Shown here: positions 12,301-24,300 of the stretch, piece by piece
Numbering within the stretch: position 1 is the first letter of the stretch
Layout of the letters: each line of letters begins with the position of its first letter
Source: Odiellus spinosus
Taxonomy: Eukaryota; Arthropoda; Arachnida; Opiliones; Phalangiidae
Reading direction: 5' to 3'
Assembly (NCBI GenBank): GCA_963920705.1
Contig: OY987225.1
Coordinates: 18,059,492 to 18,123,491 of the forward strand
Length of the DNA stretch: 64,000 bases
Program-made: the position numbers and the translations under genes
Notes under the pieces: generated by a model
The model's input: only the letters and a program-made list of their open reading frames with translations
Databases searched by the model: none
Told to the model about the DNA's origin: nothing

Positions 12301-15300
12301 GATATTTTATAAGGTGGGTATTGAAGAATTTTCCACATTCTTTCAGCAAATTTTCGAGAAACAGTGATCGGCTTTTCTCATGCTCGCATTGGCAAGCTAC
12401 GGAAATAACATGAAGGCATTTGGAGATTTTGTCATTTTGAATGAAATCCTCGTTCAGAAGTTCCTTGAATCTATTAGAAATAGATAAAACTTGAACAAAG
12501 GTACACACGTTTAAGAGTCAATGATATGAATAACACTGCTAGTAGAGTTTTACAACAGAACACTACCTCTAAAAATTTAATTTTATCTTCTAATTTTGGG
12601 AAGAAATTTATGATTGTTTCATTTAATATCTTTTTTATTCATTCTGACGATGATAGTAAAACCTTTAATCATCTGTTAAAATTACTTATGTAAGTGGACT
12701 TTTATATTAAATTTTCATAGGTGTATATTAAGTTCGGAAAGCCCTTTAAGCCTCCCACCCACAAAAAACGTTACAAAGAGTTAAGGACATTGACAAATCC
12801 ACAAATTATTGAAGTTGGTAAAACCAAAAGGGGATAGAAAGTAAAAAGGGCGCCTCTCCCTAAACTACAAGCCTTCAGCTGCAGAGATCCTGAAATATGG
12901 AGAACAAATTACTTACCCCCATTCCCCCACTAGATTTTAACCAATCACGAAGACTCTGACGTCACTACAATATCGATTTTTTTCCTCTCGCGTAAGTAGT
13001 TCTCCGATTGCAGCGAGCCCATCGGCCAACAAGGTTAATATCGTCTGCTACTATATAAAGAGAAGGCTTAAACATGGAAGTCGCGGATGTAATTCGTAAT
13101 TATGCTGATGATGATTTTTTTTGTGATTGATGAATCTGGTCTGAGGAAAAGGCTAATAAACGATATGGAGGCTAAAGGAACTTTAAAAAACGTAATTATT
13201 GATATGAATAGCCAGTATGATATACTTTATAAAAAACATGAAGATGATGCGCGTGGTGGCTATTCTAGCTTTTTACATTCGTGGTCGAAGTGGATTTATG
13301 ATTTAGTTTATGGTGGTCAAGGACTAACAATTAACTGTGATATTGATGGCTGTGAACCTGAAGTATTAAACGTTCTACATTGGATTGGGGGGAAACTAAT
13401 TGACATAAGAGCTAGAAAAAAAAGAATAACTGATTTTGAAGAAAATGTAGAAAACCAGATGGACAGTTTTTTTTTCAAAAAAGCGGTCGTACGATTTTTA
13501 TGTAAATAGAGAACAGGCCCGAAAATGTAAACTACGTCACTTAAAGACAGATCGCTTATACTCAATAAATAGGATAGCTGGTGGCGTACTCGGGGAAATT
13601 TGGAAAATTAGTAAGAATGGATTAACAAACAAACCGAAGGGTCGCAAAGTATTAACCTCAAAACAACGGGAAGAAGCACAGGCAAATTATGAGATTTCCC
13701 TTGCTTTAAGGAATTTTGAACAGCTGAAAGAAGATATCCCTGCTGTAATAAGCCACATAAACAAGGGTGGTTTGTTCGTTGCAAATGTAACATTGATACC
13801 ATACGTGACCAAAATCATGAAAGTATTTGTGGATGAGTATAGAGTTTGGTGGCAAGGGCCCTATCCAGGAAAAACCATAAATATGTTTTATTATTGAACA
13901 CCGTTATACAATTGTTTAATAATTAAAAAAAATTCTTGCTTCAGAGGAAACAGCAAAACGGGTAAGAGATGATGTGCTTTTAAAAGAAGAATTTCATGCC
14001 ATTGTTACGGAAATACCAGAGGTGGAGGAATCTAGCTTCAACGAAAACCAACTTGAAGTGTTTAGAAAAGCATTTCAAAGGAAGCTGGTTCACGCAAAAA
14101 TAGGGGACTTACTCAGAGGTGCTGCTCGTCGGCGGAATGAAAAAAGAGGCAAGAGAGGTGTTGGCGGGCAAAATTTAAGGTGCATCCCTTACCAAAAAAA
14201 GTTAGTCTTAAGAGGTCTTGAGAAAGTCTTTTGGGTGTCTTATGTAGTCTTAAGAGGTCTTGGGGAAGTCTTCCATTATGTCAGTAGGTCTTGGGGAAGT
14301 CTTAAAGATTTCCCCAAGACTTATGTAGTGTTCTTAAAGACCTCTTCAGATCAGACTAACTTTTTTGCGTAAGGGATGCTTTATGGAATGAAAAATAAGT
14401 CGAAAAAAGGGGCCATAGTCAAGAAGCCCATTACCAAAGTCAGGAACAAAAGACAGAAGTCTAAAGCGAAGGAAATTTCAAATAAGTCCCAGGTCTGTCC
14501 CAAAAACACTGATTGTAGCACTGTAGCAACAAGCCCCTCGAAGCCATCAACATCCAAATTAGTCAAAAGAAAAGGGAACATTTTTGATTGCAAACATTAT
14601 TCTGCTAAAAATAGTAACACTAATAATAGCACGATAACAGTCAGCCATTCAAACCCATCTACCTCAGAAGTTAAAATTAAACTTCCAAAAGGAACAAAAA
14701 AAATAAATATATCCGACGAAATTGCTGGAAAAGGCAAATCAATATCACAACCGGACAACCAAGTTTGTAGCACTGTTACAAAATCAAGATATGAAAGAAG
14801 CCTTAAGAAAAAACAATATAACAATTACTGTTATGATTAATTTCACTGGCACTACGTAACCTAGTCAAAAATAACTTAGTGATAAAATGTTAGTTCCTAA
14901 CTGATATATTTTTTATGTGATAAGGTAATAGAAAAAATACCTATTTTCTTGTAGTAAATGTTTTTTTTTTATTAATCAAACGTTCGTAAAAACTCGATGA
15001 ACAAAGCTTTGTGATAGAGAAGTACAAAATCAAAATTGGAAAAAATTTCAATTTTGTTCTAGTAATTTTTTTAATTAAAAGTGATAAAATTAGTCATACA
15101 AGTGTTCCAAAAGATTCTCAGTCCTTTTTTGTTTGATGTAAGAAAAATAAACATTCAATTGATATGTTTATACTTGATTTATTTATCACACACATCTAGA
15201 GCAACTTTGCGATAACATTCTTCAGCATTTTGGGTGGATTTCGTGGTTGATTTTATTAGAAGTGCCCTTCGGGCGCTACTGTAATTTATACTGGTGAATT

Positions 15301-18300
15301 TACTACCAGTTACATATTTCATTTGGCTGAAAACAGTTTCAACAGCTGAACCATTGATCCTTACAGGATATATATATCGGTTTGGATGGCGAGCAGTGAA
15401 TTTTTTTACATAATCGATGAAACCATAAACCGTTATTCTGAGAAGCTCAAAGGTTTACCATGCCAGGAATTTTCGATTATTGGTCATTTTATCTTTATCA
15501 CCCTTTCTTTCAGCAGCCCATTCTTCAAAATACTTCAATCCGTTTATCATGGATTTAATGGGAGGCGAATCTAAGCTATAAATTCTCTCACTGGAAAGTA
15601 ATCCATTTTCAAATATACCTTGGCATGCTTTCAGGTAGTCATGGCAAGCCATGACGTTCGATTTGTCCTTCGGTTCATCTTCAAACATTGGATTAGCATA
15701 GTTGAAGAGCTCCCCCAAAACTTCCATCTGCTGCATAATTTTGGCTGGGAAAACATTTAGTTTAGTCCAGGCGTCACGGTCTACATGCGATTGCTGTAGC
15801 CCCTTAACTTGAACCAATTCATCATTGTCCCTCCTATCATCCTCTCGTTTCTTCATTTCTTGTATTTGCTTCCAACCAAATCTTATTGTTTTTAGTGAAA
15901 TCTCTAGTTCCATCATCTTGCGAGTGATGTAGGCCATTTACCATGTTTTTTAGTTGATGACTTGGACATACCATCCAGTAAATTGATGCTCCCTGGACAT
16001 AATAACTTGGTATTCTTGTGCTTAATCGAAAATTGATGGATCCATCTTTATCAAATGAAGGTTCAGTAGCTTTGCTGTTTCCCAGGCTGTATCTTAATGC
16101 TGACATGTTCGAACTTCCACCTTCGCACACTATAACACCAGTTTCAAAACCGACATTATGAAATGCTAATAAACATTTCAATAATGTACTAGAAATAGAT
16201 GCGTGGGTTACTGCCTTTGAAAACATAAAATAGGGACCGATTACATCAAATTTCATAGTGGTGCAACGCCAAAGATATTGAAGAGCATACTCTGCTTCCA
16301 ATATTTCTGAAATTTTCTGAGTCTTAAATAGATCTGAAAGAGACGCGTTTTCATCATTATCCATTGACGTCCCAATGAACTCCCTGTTGCTGGAGTTCCA
16401 TATCATTTTGCCGATGATCTTCACTTCATCAAATATTAGTGCTCCTTCTTTAGGTGGATTGTTGAATTCAGGGTGGCTTTCAACTTGTAGATCAAACCTT
16501 TTTGATTCATTGTTTAGGTGCACTAAGTCAATTCCAGCTTTACTTGGAATTTCGCTAATTTTTTTCTTAAGAGTGTGACTACTTGGTAGGTTTAAAATTT
16601 CAAAGGAGCGTAACCTTTCGTAGGCTGCAGGTGAGCAAGAGTAAACAGCTTTGCAAATTCTATAAGTAAGGGGGCTCCACCTATTGCCGTTGGATCCATT
16701 AGAACATTCTTCTTGGTCTTTTATAAAATCGTTTTTAGGTGAAGTTGCAGAATTTGGTTTCCAAGCCTTCTTTAGCGCTAATCTCATAATTTTGTTTTTT
16801 TTCATTGCTTGCTTGAAAATGTCTTGTAGTTGGTCCTGATTATTAAGATTTATTTCAGCGACAACTTCTCTCATTTGATTAGATTGGACGTCACCAAGTT
16901 CCAAGCTTGTTTCCACCAATTTCGTTTCTAAACGCTTAATTTTTTGATTTAACACCGATCGTTTTCGTTTATTTTTCAAGATACGTTTACACTTGGATTT
17001 CGGCGTCAAAACACTAATTCTACATCTAGACTCAACAGACTGTCTCTTTAATTTGGTTCTTGGAGTTACTTCAGCTTTCTTCTTCTGGCAGTCCCTTATA
17101 TAACTGAAACATAAAAATTGTAATTCCCCAAATTGAAATTAAAAGAAAACAGGTAGCGAAGGTAGTTAGGGATTGGGAAACAATTTTTCATATTAAATAT
17201 GAGTACCTTTTTAAGGCACGACAATTTTTACACTGATAAATTTTGCCTTCTATCTTTTCCTTTAAGGCATTAGATGGTGGGATGAACCACGTTAAACACT
17301 CAAATGACTGGAAACGTTCAAAGGGATAAGCAATTTTCTCTAAATTTTTTGTGTTTTCCAAACCAGTACAGTCTTCCTAAAAAAGAAATAGATATTGGTT
17401 GTTTGATAATTACTGTATTAACAGCACAGCCTTTTCACTTTTAAGTTTTATAATTACCCTAGGTATTCCAGGGCAAAATACGTATTTTTCACTCAATATA
17501 CCCAAAGCATTTTTGACAATATCAGAATTAAGATTGCGCTCTTCAAAATCAAAGAATTTTTTTGTCACAGCTGGCTTAAAAAGTGTCACAATTAATAAAT
17601 TTCCATCAGATGAAAACAATAAACGTGTAGGTGTTTCGTAAAAGGACTCCGTCATTTTATATAATCGTTTTTCAAGTGACACCTCTAAGAAATCCAAAAG
17701 GCTATCGTTGCCTTTCAATAGTCTTAGAGAAATTCCAACTGTAAACAATGAAATTAATGTACTTTATTTCTAGCCTACGTTATTGGAAATAGTTACGAGA
17801 TACCTTGATTTTGAGCTTCGATGAATGATTTTACAGTTGATATGGCTAATGGAAAATGAAGATTGAAAGGCAAATCTAATGTAGCATTCTCAACTGTGGT
17901 TGGAACTTTATCCATTATTTCTAACGCAGGTCTCTTAGCCTGGAAATCACATTCATTGGCACTGGTCTGCTTATCAACAAACAGCTTACGCTTTCGAGGT
18001 TTTGAAAACTGGTTAATTTCTTCCCATTTACTTGGTGAAATTGTAAAGCCGAATACCTCAGTTTGAGTTTCTGAACTCAAATAAATCTTATTTGATTTTG
18101 AATCACAAAATTTACATTCACCAGTAGCTTTGGCAGTGGTTTGAGTCTGTTTTTCAATTTTTCCTAAGCCTTGGCCTGAAACTTTCCTTTGACTTTCTAC
18201 ACATACTTGGACACCGAAATGTTGTTTTCCACCAAATTTTATCCCAAAATGACACTGAGTTTGTTGGTTTTTCCTGGGCATTGCATCCAATTCCGCCCTT

Positions 18301-21300
18301 GTTTTATTTCGTGGCATTTTAATTCATTTATAAGTAAGCCGGTACACCCGATTCGAGGCGTTCTAGCTAGTTACTCCCTGGCTTAGCCGCTCTATGCTCA
18401 GAGTTCAGACAGACAGGCAGGCAAAGGCTCATAAGCCTGGCCAGGAGCTTCTGAAATAAGGATATTTATTTTTGGGATAAAAAAATATAATTATAGTTAA
18501 TTTTATTAAAACTATTATGTTTATTACTTTAAAACTGTACATTATTAAAATATATTCACCAGAGAAACTAATTCTTGACGCTGTACTTCTTCGTTGGCAT
18601 TAGAACTATTTTTCGGCCTCTTCACTCATATTTTAGTGCTACGGCACCAAAAGATCCTACGCCAATAAGGGGGGGCGGGAAGTATTCCGGCTTAAGGGGA
18701 GATAAGTAGTTCTCCATATTTCAGGTTCTATACTCAAAGTCGAGTAGCGCCCTTTTTACTTTCTATCCCCTTTTGGTAAAACGTAATTACTAGGAAACGA
18801 TGGAAAACATATTGAATAAATAAAACACTTTAGTTATTACTTCTTATTTATCTATTATGACTGCTAGATCAGTTTCCTCTTCGGCAAGGCATGCCCTGCA
18901 GGTGGCATCCTCACCCATACAAATTAAGTAGATGCCTGTTACCCTTACTGAAGAAAGTTAGTCTCATCTGAAGAGGTCCCCAAGAACACTACAAAAGGCT
19001 TGGGAAAGTCTTTAAGACTACCCCAAGACTTCTTGACATAAAGGAAGACTTCCCCAAGACCTCTTAAGACAACGTAAGACACCCGAAAAACTTCCCTAAG
19101 ACCTCTTAAGACAATGTAAGACACCCGAAAAACTTCCCTAAGACCTCTTAAGACTAGCTTTTTTAGTAAGGGTAAGTTGGTAATGCCCTGTTAGCAGCTA
19201 TGTGATCAACATAATGCTAGGCTTTGAGAGAGTGAGCAAGTTTATCGCTCTCTTCCTAGAAACTCCTTGGTTTAACTTTTCAGTAGACTATTTTAAAATT
19301 TATATCTTAAGTTTACATTCCAGCGCTAAATTAGAATTACTTAGGTAGGGAAGTTATTAAAAGTGTTTATATATTTCGTAAACAAGTATCCTTATTTATT
19401 ATTCCTCAATGATGACCAAAATTAAATACTCTATTTTTACATGTTTTGGTAAAATTCAAGGTGGTAAAATCTGTCAAAATATACATTATAAATTGTAAAC
19501 TGCAAGCTTAATTTAGATAAAGAAGCCAAATTTTATATTTACACCATATATCGGCATTTTCTGCTTTTTGCCATTAGAGGTTGTTTTTTGTTATTCGTCT
19601 TTATCTACAGGGTGGTAAAGATCAGACCAACACCTATCTTTGTGGACGTCCCCCAATAATGCCGTCGGATGACGTCACTTTACTACAATGTAGACCTCGT
19701 ATACAGGGTGTTAGTAAATACGTGTCATTGTAACCAAATGAGAATTTTCTATGGGTTCAGGTAATAATGCCTGATGGTTAGAAACAATGGCAAATCTAAG
19801 CCTCTTAATTCACTAGATGACTTAACTCTGAGACAATTTATTTAACAACTTTAATAATAAGATAATGATTGAATTGAATCAACAAGAGGCCAGAAACGTC
19901 AAGGTTGACTACGTACGGTAAGCACACCAGCGTAAAGGTTCGATGTGTCTACCATCATGGTGTAGGCAATCTTGAAGGCGACTTTCCAGGTCTTGCAATG
20001 GATTTGCCAGCATTTGAGTAGTGATTAAATTGAAAGCGGCTCGAATCCGGTACTTTGAGTCTGCTGCGTCCATCGGTTCTGTTTCGTAAACGACTCCCTC
20101 AACATAACCACATAGTAAGAAATCAATTGGGTAAGGTCAGGAGACGGTGCTAGCCACGGAATTGGTCCACCACTACCTATCCAATGATTGGGAAAGCGGT
20201 CGTTCAGCCATTGACGAACATTAAGCGCCCAATGTGTGTGGGGCTCATTCCTGTTGGAACCACATGTTGCGAAACACTGCTAATAGCAATGCATCTATCG
20301 CGTCACTAAACTCGTGACGCAGGAAGTCCAAGTACAAATCTCAAGTAATGTTCGCAAATGCCAACCCAGACATTTACCTTCCATCGAATTTGATGGTAAT
20401 TGTGTCCTAACCAATAGGGATTGTAATGGGTCCAGTAATGCATGTTTTGACGGTTTACCGTACCATCCCTGTGAAATGTAGCCTCGTCCAAAAACAGCAC
20501 CTTTTGCAAAAATTGTAGATCAGCTGCAATTAGGTCATGCATGGTAAGACACGAGGTTGGACTAAACCATGTTAATGTTCTTGCAATTTTACTTCGCCAC
20601 CACTACTGGCCCTATCATATCCACCCAGTGGTGGGAATCTTCAGAAGAAACTTCCACAGGAGGGCGCGACTATACACTTCTTTACCTTCTTTTCTGCAGA
20701 AGGGAAAGAGAGACTTGGGGAGAGATTGAGAGGTTTCAATGAAGGGAAGCGCCAAAACGGGAAGATAGCTACTCCCTTCTCTCAATTTTTCTTCCTTCCC
20801 CTATGAAAAACTCCCCTTGAAGTGAAATTTTTCTAGAGGGATTTCAAAGTCTAGAAACTGAAGGTAATATTATTGAAGGGAGTTCGAGCTTCTTTTTTGG
20901 TGAAGAAAATTCTCCTTCCCAAAAAAAGAAGGAGACTTGCCAAAGAAGGAAGATTTCCTTCTTTTCTCCCGATTGGAGAGAGCCAAGGAGAGAAATATTT
21001 TGGGGGGTGGGTGAAAGAGCACTGCCCCAGAAGGCAGGGTGGTTTCTAGAGAATGGAAAGAAGTAACATAGTGCACCTTCTTTATCTCTCGATAGTAAAT
21101 AGAAACGAGTATTAGTTTAGGCTTAGTATTAACCTAACTAAAAATATTCGTGAATAACCTAACTACAAAAAGAATCGTAATTAATGTAATTAACCTAACT
21201 ACAAAAAGAATCGTAATTAACCTAACTAAAGAAGAATCGTAATTAACCTAACTAAAGAAGAATCGTAATTAACCTAACTAAAGAAGAATCGTAATTAACC

Positions 21301-24300
21301 TAACTAAAGAAGAATCGTAATTAACCTAACTAAAGAAGAATCGTAATTAACCTAACTAAAAAATAATCGTAATTAACCTAACTAAAAAATAATCATAATT
21401 AACCTAACTAAAAAATAATCATAATTAACCTAACTAAAAAATAATCATAATTAACCTAACTAAAAAATAATCATAATTAACCTAACTAAAAAATAATCAT
21501 AATTAGCGTATTAACCTAACTAAAACTAATATTATCTATCCTAAATATTTAATTAAATTTAATTCAAATAACATTTTTACTAAATATTAAACGATCTGGC
21601 CACTTGATGGCAAACACTGAAACTATAATAATGTTATATTTAAATATTTTTCGTAAATCTATTAATTTGTATAATTTTGATCTTGTTAGAAGTTATCCAA
21701 ATACTTTCTGAGCTAAATATTTAAATTTAATTCAATTAACGGCTATTCTCACTATCGAAAAAGAAGGGTAATAAAATCATTATTTTCTCCATCTTCAAAA
21801 AGAAGTTAGGTAGTAGTCAAGCAGAACCCCCCTTCTTGAAAAAGAAGGACTACCCCCTTCTTTAGCAACCTCTCCTTTTTGCTAAGGAAGGAAAATATTA
21901 AAGAAGGTAAACTCTCCTTCTGAGCCAAGTTCCTTCTTTTCAAAGAAGAGAGGGGAAAAATTCTAAGAGGGGAAGGCCCAGAGCCCTCCTAGAGTAGCCC
22001 ACTTTTTCTCCTTCTCATTTCTTTCCCTTCAGTTTTATTTTGGGGAAGGAAAGAGAGAGAATTTTTTCTTCTTATTCTGAGAAGAGGAAGCGTGAGTCGG
22101 CGGTGTCGCCGTCTGTGTCAAGGAAGTGGAAGTTTGTCTTTGGGAAGAAAACGCGAAATTCCCACCACTGTATCCACCTCCATCAAGCCTTAACAGACGA
22201 CGATTACCTAAGACGGCAAGACCTTTGTCTACCATGCGTGACCTCATTGCAGCCGATCCACTATTTTTGCAAAAGGTGCTGTTTTCGGACGAGGCTATAT
22301 TTCAAAGAGATTGTACGGTAAACCGTCAAAACATGCATTACTGGACCATCACAATCAATATTGGTTATGACATCATTACCATCAAATTCGATGGAAGGTA
22401 AATGTCTGGGTTGGCATTCTTGGGAACCGAATTATCATTCCCCTTTTCTTTGATGCGAACATTACTGGAGATTTGTACTTGGACTTCCTGCGTGACGAGT
22501 TTAGTGACGCGATAGACGTATTGCTATTAGGAGAGATTCGCAAAATGTGGTTCCAACAGGATGGAGCTCTACCACATTGGGGGTCAATGTTCGTCAATGG
22601 CTGAACGACCACTTTCCCAATCGTTGGATAGGTAGACGTGGACCAATTCTGTGGCCCGTACGGTCTTCTGACCTTACCCCACTAGATTTCTTCCTATGGG
22701 GTTATGTTAAGGGCGTCGTTTACGAAACAGAACAAATGGGCGCAAAAGACTTAAAGGACCGGATTCCAGCTGCTATCAATGGAATCACTACTCAAATGCT
22801 GGCAAATGCATTGCAAGACCTGGAAAGTCGCCTCTAATAGTGCCTACACCACGATGCTACCATCGTGGTGTAGGCAATCTGGATACGTCAAACATGCACG
22901 CTGATGTGGTTAACGTACGGATTCCACTTTGGCGTTTCAAGCCTCATGTCGATTCAATTCAATCATTATCTTATTATTAAAGCTGTTAAATAAATTATCT
23001 CGGAGTCATCTAGTGAATTACGAGGCTTAGATCTGTGCCACTGCAATGTTTCTAGCCATCAGGCATTTACCCTATTAAACTCATAGAAAATTCTCATTTC
23101 GTTACTATGATACGTATTTACTTACACCCTGTACACGAAGTCTACATTGTAGTATAGTGACGTCATCCGACGGCATTATTGGGGGACGTCTACTAAGGTA
23201 GGTGTTGGTCTGATCTTTACCACCCTGTATTATAATAGGTGCGAATTGTTAATATCCTGATGTTTCAGGTTTTTAAGCATAATTCAAGAATGCATAGATC
23301 TTTTTTAAAGAAACAACACCGATTAGGTGGTTTTTATAAATGTACCAAAATTTATAAGATTATTTAAACACCCACTAGATATGCTTATGTTTTCAGATTA
23401 AATATTGCGTTTTTTTTTGTTTTTTTTTTCTCGAATAATCCAGACTTATTTGCAACTATTTTGGTATAGCATCGTTCGAATTTAGTACAACTATGCTAAA
23501 CACGCTGTAACGTTTCTCCCATCTATTATTTCTCAAACAAATTTTGAGCATTATGCAGTTTGGTAAATGCAATTCAGATGTGAAAATTACAAGGTTCAAG
23601 AACCAAACATACCCAAGTTATTTAACATTTAACACAAAACAGTGTTTTTTTAGAAAGTTACATTCAAGGCGCTTTACAGGTGTGGACAGACTAAAAACTG
23701 GACTATACCAGTGGCTCCCAAGCGGTGACCTGCTACATTCAACTTAAATTTAAGTAGTCCAATCGTGCTGTAAGACGAGGCCAGCTCCTTTAACTTACTC
23801 GTACTAAGCTAGAGATAGTTTATTCATATTGTATTTCGAAAAGAGCAAAGTAACAACAGATATTTTCTTAGCTCTTTCTTCTGTCACCATCCGAGTTGTG
23901 TGGCTTTAAGCAGCAGTATCACCCTTATTTCAGCAAATGCAAATCAATTAATATACACAACCCTTGAAATTATCATTACCGGTTAGTTTATCTCAAATCC
24001 AAATTAAAATTTAAAAGTTTTTCCTCGAGTTAAGACTTGCACTATGTTTGAAAGGACTTTAAAATGGATAAATTGTTTTGTAATTCGATTGCGAAGAAAT
24101 TTGAAATCTTAAAGTAGAACACCATTGCAAACAATCTGACGACCCCATGCAGCTTCAGAACTATGTAGTTTTCACAGAATTTCTCTTGTCAGACTATGCC
24201 CCACTTGGCGAATTTATACTGATAAACCAATTTGACCTTATTTTTCTGTAGATTTTAAAGTAATTTTATACTTCCATGCGGCTTATCTAAAACCTTAACT

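Larger units (their letters stand above)
12825..18775. mobile_element. P-element-like DNA transposon with two convergent genes
   Basis: Perfect 29-bp TIRs (12825-12853 and 18747-18775) start CAAAAGGGGATAG. Both ends are flanked by the same 7 bases, GTAAAAC (12818-12824 and 18776-18782), a likely target duplication; P elements typically make 8 bp. A 17-bp subterminal inverted repeat (CCTGAAATATGGAGAAC, 12889-12905 and 18709-18725) lies inside each end. The right gene (minus strand) is a multi-exon transposase; the left gene (plus strand) is unidentified. A MITE has inserted into the left gene. Both genes carry disabling changes, so this copy is probably inactive. Confidence 0.8.
19608..23227. 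mobile_element. Palindromic mariner-type composite with a foreign core
   Basis: The ends are inverted copies (CAGGGTGGTAAAGATCAG at 19608, mirrored to 23227) flanked by TA on both sides. Each arm of about 1 kb carries the 3' part of a mariner-superfamily (IS630-like, DUF4817-associated) transposase gene, pointing inward from the end: minus strand at left, plus strand at right. Between them (about 20650-22130) is unrelated sequence: CCTTCTT-rich DNA and a 26-bp tandem array. Both transposase copies are broken. Confidence 0.75.

Noticed and set aside
21128..21527. AACCTAACTAA array as interstitial telomere repeat
   Set aside because: CCTAA occurs once per 26-bp unit, not as tandem pentamers.
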